Positions 58,775-64,000 of a DNA stretch of 64,000 bases are shown piece by piece. Made by a program: the position numbers and the translations under genes. Below the pieces are notes generated by a model. That model was not told the DNA's origin, ran no database searches, and saw nothing but the letters and a program-made list of their open reading frames with translations. Each line of letters opens with the position of its first letter. Position 1 is the stretch's first letter. Origin of the DNA: JAWPMT01 sp965227935 (GTDB taxonomy: Bacteria > Bacteroidota > Bacteroidia > Cytophagales > Cyclobacteriaceae). The stretch is from positions 1,612,001 through 1,676,000 of the forward strand of contig CBDDGS010000055.1 of assembly GCA_965227935.1 (NCBI GenBank), given 5' to 3'.

Positions 58775-59379
58775 TGGACTATCCCTCCAAGCTTGTAGGC
58801 CAGGCCGTCGAAGAAATAGCGAAATTGCCCGGCATTGGTCGCAAGACCGCACTTCGATTGGTGCTCTTCCTTCTTAAGCAACCCGAGGATTTTACCGACA
58901 ATCTTTCCGGCGCTCTCTCTGACCTTCGCCGCCAGGTGACGTACTGCAGCACTTGCCACATCATTGCCGATACCACAGAGTGTACCTGTCAGGGCATGTC
59001 TACTGATACTTCCGTGATTTGCGTGGTCGAGGATACACCTGATGTGCTGGCTGTCCGCGCCACTGGGCAGTACAATGGCATGTTCCACGTCTTGGGTGGC
59101 CGCATTTCCCCCGTCGACGGCATCGGCCCTGAGGACATTCACATCGATACGCTCGTCAAGCGTTTGACGCCTCCTACAGAGGTTCGGGAGATCATCCTTG
59201 CCCTGAGCAGCACCATGGAGGGTGACACGACCTCTTTCTACATCACCAAGCAGCTGCAGGACTTTGACGTGAAGATCACGACCATCGCGCGAGGCATTCC
59301 AATCGGGGGCGAGCTCGAGTATGCCGATGAGCTCACGCTAGGCAAGAGCATAGCAGCGCGCACGCTGTTTTCGGAATAA
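58774..59379 (+). CDS. recR: recombination mediator RecR
   Basis: The 201-residue protein has the N-terminal helix-hairpin-helix KLPGIGRKTALRLVLFLLKQ, a zinc region CSTCHIIADTTECTCQG, the Toprim core CVVEDTPDVLAVRATGQYNG with FHVLGGRISPVDGIGPEDIH and a C-terminal Walker-B-like block ARGIPIGGELEYADELTLGK. RecR with RecO loads RecA at gapped DNA. The second half of the zinc site reads CTC where CxxC is usual, so zinc binding may be altered. It overlaps clpS by one base. Confidence 0.96.
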   Translation: MDYPSKLVGQAVEEIAKLPGIGRKTALRLVLFLLKQPEDFTDNLSGALSDLRRQVTYCSTCHIIADTTECTCQGMSTDTSVICVVEDTPDVLAVRATGQYNGMFHVLGGRISPVDGIGPEDIHIDTLVKRLTPPTEVREIILALSSTMEGDTTSFYITKQLQDFDVKITTIARGIPIGGELEYADELTLGKSIAARTLFSE

Positions 59380-59453
59380 CTGATTCCTCAATTGTTTTTT
59401 GGTTAGACGCATGTGGCCTAAGGCTCGTTTTTGGTGGGACGCCCCATCGCGCA

Positions 59454-59519
59454 CGCCCTGAAGTAGCGAATTGTGAATTGATATCTCTTTAGCACTTGGC
59501 ATTCGCTTACTTCAGGGCG
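59454..59519. repeat. long hairpin downstream of recR
   Basis: Left arm CGCCCTGAAGTAGCGAAT and right arm ATTCGCTTACTTCAGGGCG pair over 18 positions with one bulged base, around a 29-base loop. No T-tail follows directly, so it is an element or a stabilising 3' structure rather than a classical terminator. Confidence 0.6.
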
Positions 59520-59584
59520 GGCCTCTTGGCAGACCGGCGCTGGCGGGTCTGCCGCTTCCTCCCCTTGGCCACCCCTAGCCCCCT

Positions 59585-59732
59585 CTCAATGCTATTGAGC
59601 TAATGCTTGATTCTGTTTCCTTTGTCATCCTGAGGTCCTCGAAGGAGGCAAAGGAATGATGTCTGCACTTCGAGAACCTCAGTGTGACATCAATTTCAAG
59701 TCTCGAAGAATCCTTAGCTTAATAGCATTGAG
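59585..59732. repeat. nested palindrome, MITE-like element (148 bp)
   Basis: Outer ends CTCAATGCTATTGAGCTAA and TTAGCTTAATAGCATTGAG pair at 18 of 19 positions. Inner arms at 59624-59644 (GTCATCCTGAGGTCCTCGAA) and 59668-59688 pair at about 18 of 21. Both centres fall near 59657, so the whole is one long imperfect hairpin with no coding capacity. GTCATCCTGAG ends are typical of small bacterial mobile repeats. Confidence 0.65.
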
Positions 59733-59861
59733 CCCCCTCTAAGGGGGGAAATCTACATGATACGATTGTCCAGCCGGTGTGGACACCGGCATAGCGATCA
59801 ACTTATTTTAGGACGGTACAGCATCTCCCCCTTGAGGGGGTTGGGGGGTGATTTTGACCTA

Positions 59862-59883
59862 TCCGCCGTCAAAAGATTGCCGC
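59862..59883 (+). repeat. 22-bp direct repeat A, copy 1
   Basis: Begins TCCGCCGTCAAAAGATTGC; identical to 60025-60046. Confidence 0.7.
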
Positions 59884-59952
59884 TCCTCCTACGGCCGCCA
59901 TCCGCGTGCCGCCGGAGCTTCAGCGGAGGAGCAAGGCTTGCCGAAGGCGCAG

Positions 59953-59979
59953 CGCAAAGACGGCGAGGAAACTTCTCAA
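59953..59979 (+). repeat. 27-bp direct repeat B, copy 1
   Basis: Begins CGCAAAGACGGCGAGGAAAC; identical to 60061-60087. In both places it follows repeat A, at different spacings (69 and 14 bases between them), so the A-B block was duplicated and then changed by insertion or deletion. Confidence 0.7.
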
Positions 59980-60024
59980 TCTAAAAAACCAAACACCTAA
60001 AAACTTAACCACCCAAACACTCTT

Positions 60025-60046
60025 CCGCCGTCAAAAGATTGCCGCG
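60025..60046 (+). repeat. 22-bp direct repeat A, copy 2
   Basis: Identical to 59862-59883. Confidence 0.7.
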
Positions 60047-60060
60047 TCGCTATCGCTTCT

Positions 60061-60087
60061 CGCAAAGACGGCGAGGAAACTTCTCAA
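60061..60087 (+). repeat. 27-bp direct repeat B, copy 2
   Basis: Identical to 59953-59979; followed by CTCAACTATTCAACTTCTCA, a low-complexity pyrimidine-rich stretch. Confidence 0.7.
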
Positions 60088-60107
60088 CTATTCAACTTCT
60101 CAACCAC

Positions 60108-60272
60108 TCAACTTTTCCTACTTCCCGTCAAAGTATAGAGCAGGAGCAGTGCCATGCCACAGATCATGACAAGCAGGTACCAGTTGGGGTTGCCGGCCTT
60201 GTAGGTTATCCACAGGCGCATACTCCCCATGATAAGTAAAAGGACTCCGAGAGCCACGCCAAGGCGCTTCAT
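60108..60272 (-). CDS. small 2-TM membrane protein
   Basis: Starting at MKRLGVALG (60272) the protein has 54 residues with two helices (LGVALGVLLLIMGSMRLWI and WYLLVMICGMALLLLYTL) and a basic C-terminus (GSRKS). An upstream ATG at 60341 adds 23 residues with no coding feel. Function unknown. Confidence 0.55.
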   Translation of the reverse strand: MKRLGVALGVLLLIMGSMRLWITYKAGNPNWYLLVMICGMALLLLYTLTGSRKS

Positions 60273-60449
60273 TTGCTTAGGATTCACTGGATAATTCTGT
60301 TGAAAACATGGGTAAAAAATGAACTCCGGATCTAATGCCATCCCGGTGTATTTGATGTTACTTGCAACACTCGCGCCATCAAAAATCGACGGGATTGATC
60401 CCTCTTTTGAAGGTGTGATTTAACAAAAAAACTCTACAACCTAAACCTC

Positions 60450-60650
60450 ATGTCAAGATTACTTATCTGGTTTAACCCCGAAGATAATCGCCATAAATTA
60501 GGGTCGTATTCAGACTACGTGATCGAATGTGAACGCACCGCAAAAACGACGGAATTGGAAATACTATATGAGTTAGATCCAACTGTGGCAAAACTTGGCG
60601 ATAAAATTATTAGGCAATTAAATGGTGAGAAAATCGTAATTACCATGTAA
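60450..60650 (+). CDS. small protein of unknown function
   Basis: The 66-residue protein (MSRLLIWFNPEDNRHKLGSY, SDYVIECERTAKTTELEILY, then ELDPTVAKLGDKIIRQLNGE) looks folded. The codons are AT-richer than the surrounding genes, which hints at foreign origin. A good terminator follows at 60701. No family recognised. Confidence 0.6.
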   Translation: MSRLLIWFNPEDNRHKLGSYSDYVIECERTAKTTELEILYELDPTVAKLGDKIIRQLNGEKIVITM

Positions 60651-60960
60651 ATTGCATTAAGATTTCTGCGCACGCAGAATTTGTCTATGCTGGTTGTATG
60701 CCCTGGAGCCAAAACGCTTCAGGGTTTTTTTATGGGTAAAAACGTAGGAATCAGCAAGTTAGCTCAGCCTCTACCCACAGGCTCCCGAAATGAGCATCTT
60801 CACGAGACAACAGGGCCAAAAGACCAATTCCTCGCAGGAGGGACCAAAGCAAGGCAAAATCTGCACCTCTAAAACTTGGATTTTTTGGATATATCCAAGA
60901 GCGATTTCATCTAAATCCGAAATTTCTGTATAACGGTTTAGTACAAATTCTCACTCTTTT
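60651..60960. other. intergenic region after the 60450 gene
   Basis: Contains the terminator at 60701-60733; the rest shows no gene. A 63-codon plus-strand frame overlaps the terminator and is rejected. Confidence 0.5.
60701..60733 (+). terminator. intrinsic terminator
   Basis: Nine-base-pair stem CCCTGGAGC/GCTTCAGGG with one G-T pair, 6-base loop and a run of seven T. It ends the transcript of the 60450 gene about 50 bases downstream. Confidence 0.9.
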
Positions 60961-61842
60961 CTATCTGTGGAAACTTTCAGACACGAACTCCAGGACCGTC
61001 GGAAGTGCAGTGCGCCAATAAGTCCAGTTGTGAGCGCCATCGCGGACTCTGAACTCATGGTCGATCTCGAGCTTTCTCATCATGGCGTGGAGGTCCATGT
61101 TACCTTCGATGAGAAAGTCATCATCTCCGCAGTCAATGTAGAAGCGAACACGCTTGATTTGCTCGAGTTGCTCCTCGCTGGCGTCCTCCAAAATGAACAG
61201 TGCATTATTGGCCCGGAGGTGGTCCGTCAGCCGGTCTTCACCGGACAGCCCCTCACCATAGACGAACCCGAAGTACTCGTCCCAACCTTCTTGTTCTATC
61301 TCGATCACGCTTTCCCTGGTCCATACGGCCGCACTCAGTGGAGCCGACGCGGCGAATAGGTCAGGCCGCCTCAAGCTAAAGAGCAGGGTACCATGACCTC
61401 CCATGCTGAGACCGGCCACCGCGCGGAACTGTCGCTCGGCGCGAACGCGGAAGTTGGACTCTATCCAGGGGATAAACTCCTCGACAAAGAAGTCTTCGTA
61501 GCGGGTCTTGCCGTCGTGGGAGTTCATGTACCAGTCGACGCCTGCGTCTGGCATGGCGATGATCATCGGCGTGACTTTGATGTTGCCGGCTTGCTGATCG
61601 GCAATCTGTTTCACTTCACCAAACTGTGTCCAACCCGTTTCATCATCGGTGTAGCCATGCAGCAGGTACAGGGCGGGGTAGCTACGCTGCGAAAACTCGT
61701 AGTCTGCAGGTAGGTAGATGCTGTACTCAACATCTCGGCCCAGGATCTTGCTGGGACACTTGAGTGATTCTTTGAGTAGACCACCCTGGGCCAGCAGGGC
61801 AAGTGGCAAGAGAAGGGAAGCAAGGGACGAAATAGTTCTCAT
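60961..61842 (-). CDS. secreted alpha/beta-hydrolase esterase (esterase D/XynZ-like)
   Basis: The 293-residue protein has a signal peptide (ISSLASLLLPLALLAQG) and the esterase fold of the Fes/esterase-D group: SIYLPADYEFSQRSYPALYL, LHGYTDDETGWTQF, nucleophile motif AVAGLSMGGHGTLLFSL, a later Asp in FYIDCGDDDFLIEGN and His in VRDGAHNWTYWRTALPTVLE. It hydrolyses esters of phenolic or short acyl groups in the periplasm or outside. The family includes feruloyl and siderophore esterases; the substrate is unknown. Confidence 0.93.
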   Translation of the reverse strand: MRTISSLASLLLPLALLAQGGLLKESLKCPSKILGRDVEYSIYLPADYEFSQRSYPALYLLHGYTDDETGWTQFGEVKQIADQQAGNIKVTPMIIAMPDAGVDWYMNSHDGKTRYEDFFVEEFIPWIESNFRVRAERQFRAVAGLSMGGHGTLLFSLRRPDLFAASAPLSAAVWTRESVIEIEQEGWDEYFGFVYGEGLSGEDRLTDHLRANNALFILEDASEEQLEQIKRVRFYIDCGDDDFLIEGNMDLHAMMRKLEIDHEFRVRDGAHNWTYWRTALPTVLEFVSESFHR

Positions 61843-61901
61843 GGGTCAGCAGTTTTGCGAGCAGGTAAATTAAGCAAATCCCGTCAGGCCCGAGATGCTC
61901 C

Positions 61902-63209
61902 CTAGGGCTGGACGGGCTGTTCACCCAACCAGTGGTTGACATAGTCGCCCTGGGGATCATAGCGCGAGGCCTGGCTCTCAATATTGAAATAGCGATCCTG
62001 GCGGGGGTCATTGCCCACGCCGGCCACATAGTTCCAATTGCCCCAGTTGCTGGTGGGATCGTAGTCGATCAGCAGCGACTCGAAGTACCACGCCCCCCAT
62101 GTCCAGTTGATATGGAGATCGTTGACGAGGTAGCTGGCTACAATTTGCCGACCGCGGTTGGACATGAATCCCGTGGTGTTGAGCTCCTTCATGTTGGCAT
62201 CTACGAAGGGCACACCCGTTTCCCCTTGTGCCCACTGGTCAAACTTCCTGAGGTTTTCGTAGTAAGGCTTTTGGATGTTTCTGATGCCGGTAGGACGGAA
62301 TAGCGCAGTGCCATGCTTGTGCGCTACAAAGCGGAAGTAGTCACGCCAGATCAACTCAAAGATGAGCCAGTAGGTGGAGGAGTTTTTGGTTCGGCGCTCT
62401 TCATACTTTTTTACTTCCTGATAGATCGACCTGGGAGAGATGCAGCCCAGAGCGAGCCATGGCGAGAGCTTCGAGGAATAGTCACCCCCCAACAGGCCAT
62501 TTCTTGTTTGCTTGTAATCAGCGATGAGGTCGGTCTCCCATAGGTAGTATGTCAGGCGCTTCCAGACCATGTCCTCACCGCCTACGAATGTCAGCACCGA
62601 CCTGTCATCATTTGTACTTTCCTGCTGACCGAGATCTGCCGTCGTCGGCAGTGCTCCGCAATTGATATTCTCGATCGGATTCAGCGCCTTTGGTATTGCC
62701 ACTGGGTCAGCAATGGGTGATTCCTTCTCTACGCGCTTTCTGAAGGATGTGAATACCTCGGGCAGGTGACGAATAGGGAAAGGCAGTTCGTCCAGTGCAT
62801 AGAGGGTCGACTGCCAGGTGAGCCGAAGGTCGATATTGAGTCCCCACAGCGCCTTCTCCAGCTGCTGCTCGATCTCCACTTCCTCACTGGTGGCTTCTTT
62901 GGAGGCCAATACGGAACGGACCTGAAGGACTTCGGCCAATTGTGCAATGGCTTGCACCGGATCGCCCTGTCGGATGATGAGGTCGCTTCCCAGTTCTCGC
63001 AGTGACTGGCGTAGCGCATCTACCGACTGCAGTAGAAACTTCGACCGAAAAGGTCCGGTACGCGGAACATCGATCGGTGATTTACTGAACTCTCGCTCAT
63101 CGAAACAATAGACGGGATAGACCTCGTCAAATTCCTGTGCTGCTCGATGTAGGACGACGTTGTCCTGCACCCTAAGATCATTCCGAAACCATACCAACGC
63201 CCGCTTCAT
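61902..63209 (-). CDS. DASH-type cryptochrome/photolyase
   Basis: The 435-residue protein has the photolyase N-terminal domain (MKRALVWFRNDLRVQDNVVL, VYPVYCFDEREF) and FAD-binding C-terminal domain: TQTRNGLLGGDYSSKLSPWL-like, GCISPRSIYQEVKKYE, FMSNRGRQIVASYLVNDLHI, and WNYVAGVGNDPRQDRYFNIE with SQASRYDPQGDYVNHWLGE, the DASH hallmark. DASH proteins repair pyrimidine dimers in single-stranded DNA in blue light or act as photoreceptors. It is divergent from the 4-TM protein. Confidence 0.94.
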   Translation of the reverse strand: MKRALVWFRNDLRVQDNVVLHRAAQEFDEVYPVYCFDEREFSKSPIDVPRTGPFRSKFLLQSVDALRQSLRELGSDLIIRQGDPVQAIAQLAEVLQVRSVLASKEATSEEVEIEQQLEKALWGLNIDLRLTWQSTLYALDELPFPIRHLPEVFTSFRKRVEKESPIADPVAIPKALNPIENINCGALPTTADLGQQESTNDDRSVLTFVGGEDMVWKRLTYYLWETDLIADYKQTRNGLLGGDYSSKLSPWLALGCISPRSIYQEVKKYEERRTKNSSTYWLIFELIWRDYFRFVAHKHGTALFRPTGIRNIQKPYYENLRKFDQWAQGETGVPFVDANMKELNTTGFMSNRGRQIVASYLVNDLHINWTWGAWYFESLLIDYDPTSNWGNWNYVAGVGNDPRQDRYFNIESQASRYDPQGDYVNHWLGEQPVQP

Positions 63210-63289
63210 TCGTTACCCTTTTTGTTCTAATCCGAGAACAGGACAGCCCTCGAATTTGTTGAACTGCCAACTAAATATTTTCTCTGACG

Positions 63290-63709
63290 ATGTATTTGAA
63301 GCTGGTTGATTTTGGATTGGTCGTGTTGACCTGGATGGTGCAGCTGGTGGTGTACCCCAGCTTCATGTATTACGACAAGGCATCGATGGTGAAGTGGCAT
63401 GTCCCCTACACACAAAACATCACTTACATCGTCATGCCGTTGATGCTGGGACAGGTGGTACTACATGCCTGGGGGGCATTCCAGGATTTCAGTTACGTCA
63501 GATTGATTGCTTTGGTCATGGTTGTGGCGACCTGGGCCATTACGTTTCTGTATGCTGTACCCCTTCACGGCAAGATCGGTGCAGGTGTGGACTTGAATGA
63601 CGCTATCCAGACACTGATACGGGTACACTGGATCCGTACGGCGCTGTGGACGCTGATCTTTCTATTGACGATGTTTCTGCTGCCAGGAAATCGAGGGCTA
63701 GCCGATTGA
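63290..63709 (+). CDS. 4-TM membrane protein
   Basis: The 139-residue protein has four helices (LKLVDFGLVVLTWMVQLVVY, TYIVMPLMLGQVVLHAWGAF, LIALVMVVATWAITFLYAVP, WIRTALWTLIFLLTMFLLPG) with Asp/Asn in the loops. It resembles DUF1772/DUF2269-type small membrane proteins found beside photolyases in Bacteroidota, but I cannot confirm the family. Its last 107 bases overlap the convergent hydrolase gene. Confidence 0.75.
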   Translation: MYLKLVDFGLVVLTWMVQLVVYPSFMYYDKASMVKWHVPYTQNITYIVMPLMLGQVVLHAWGAFQDFSYVRLIALVMVVATWAITFLYAVPLHGKIGAGVDLNDAIQTLIRVHWIRTALWTLIFLLTMFLLPGNRGLAD

Positions 63710-64000
63710 AGGCCGCAGGGTTTTCGACGTTGCAGATGTGACCCGTCGTTGGGATCACCGCCAGTTGGGTCATAGGTTGGCGACGGTCAAACTGGCGGGC
63801 ACCTCTAAGAAAAACAAAGTCATCTCCCCCCATCACGATAAGTGAGCGGTGCTCTAGCCTTTGGTGAAAGAAGTTTCTGAGCAGCCGAAAGAACTCCTCA
63901 TACAATCCCACCCACTTCATGTATTCTGATTGGGTCAGTTTGCGGGCTTGCATCTGATAGAGGCGCCGTGCTTTTTGGTTGCGTTCTCTTGGCATGAGTA
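63603..64000 (-). CDS. alpha/beta-fold hydrolase, C-terminal part (5' truncated by window)
   Basis: The frame is open to the window end; at least 132 residues are visible. They show the end of the fold: HRSLIVMGGDDFVFLRGARQ with the late Asp region, then LAVIPTTGHICNVENPAAFN with the catalytic-type His and the closing helix LALDFLAAE. An extra tail SSIERSASTAPYGSS follows. The last part, including part of the conserved helix, overlaps the opposite gene's 3' end by 107 bases. Substrate unknown. Confidence 0.82.
   Translation of the reverse strand, partial: LMPRERNQKARRLYQMQARKLTQSEYMKWVGLYEEFFRLLRNFFHQRLEHRSLIVMGGDDFVFLRGARQFDRRQPMTQLAVIPTTGHICNVENPAAFNRLALDFLAAETSSIERSASTAPYGSSVPVSVSG

Larger units (their letters stand above)
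59380..60107. other. repeat-rich intergenic region
   Basis: 728 bases without a credible gene. It holds a long hairpin (59454-59519), a nested palindrome (59585-59732), G/C homopolymer-like blocks (CCCCCTCTAAGGGGGG, GAGGGGGTTGGGGGG) and two interleaved direct repeats (59862-59883/60025-60046 and 59953-59979/60061-60087). The open frames here are repeat artefacts. Confidence 0.65.

Noticed and set aside
59862..60087. Possible CRISPR array
   Set aside because: Only two copies of two different repeats with unequal spacing and no cas genes.
476..64000. tRNA or rRNA genes
   Set aside because: I looked for T-arm-like GGTTCGAATCC and CCA-end patterns in the gaps and found none convincing.

Overview
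The window reads as a chromosome segment of a Bacteroidota bacterium with roughly 50% GC. The evidence is a TonB energy transducer with ExbD-type partners, many small secreted beta-barrel proteins and Cys-lipoproteins, 7TMR-DISM hybrid kinase architecture, large two-domain FtsX/MacB permeases of the Bacteroidota type, a DnaJ with a shortened zinc finger, and possible TAnnTTTG promoter elements just upstream of several genes. A Saprospiria/Lewinella-like lineage is my guess; nothing here (no rRNA, no tRNA) fixes it.

Layout. 1-6.5 kb: end of an EamA transporter, an AraC regulator, an oxidoreductase operon, a NTF2-like protein, an IVS-type four-helix-bundle gene between repeat arms, rarA and a RidA protein. 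6.5-12.1 kb: an alanine-type Na+ symporter, then two ExbD genes divergent from a sigma factor/small membrane protein/TonB operon. 12.4-20 kb: envelope proteins of unknown function and glycogen phosphorylase. 19.8-31.4 kb: FtsX permease, CvfB-like S1 protein, LRR protein, glycosyltransferase, ABC-F ATPase, hybrid histidine kinase, amidase. 31.5-38.5 kb: HAD hydrolase, MarR regulator, ECF-like sigma factor, RND/MMPL exporter, LolA-like periplasmic protein and an outer-membrane barrel. 38.5-44.8 kb: beta-barrel protein, AlkD, Fic, Tet-type MFS, second FtsX permease. 45-48.4 kb: housekeeping block adk-obgE-grpE-dnaJ. 48.4-59.4 kb: toast-rack-like protein, lysoplasmalogenase, MFS, prfB (with the programmed +1 frameshift), small membrane proteins, branched-chain aminotransferase, cobalamin adenosyltransferase, LolD-like ATPase, an alkyltransferase-like protein, a frameshifted Na+/solute symporter, clpS-recR. 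59.4-60.1 kb: repeat-rich gap. 60.1-64 kb: small genes, an esterase, a DASH-type cryptochrome/photolyase, a 4-TM protein and the 3' end of an alpha/beta hydrolase.

The most interesting unit is 32.3-38.5 kb. A 21-bp inverted repeat (TATTTCG-N5-CGAA-type) lies in front of the MarR gene and twice in front of the RND exporter, so the MarR protein probably represses itself and a three-component export route (RND pump, LolA-like carrier, outer-membrane barrel), with a sigma factor of unusual C-terminus between them. A second regulatory find is a pair of near-identical palindromes abutting the LRR gene start at 24.35 kb. Several intergenic gaps are filled by hairpin-forming repeats that look like small non-autonomous elements.
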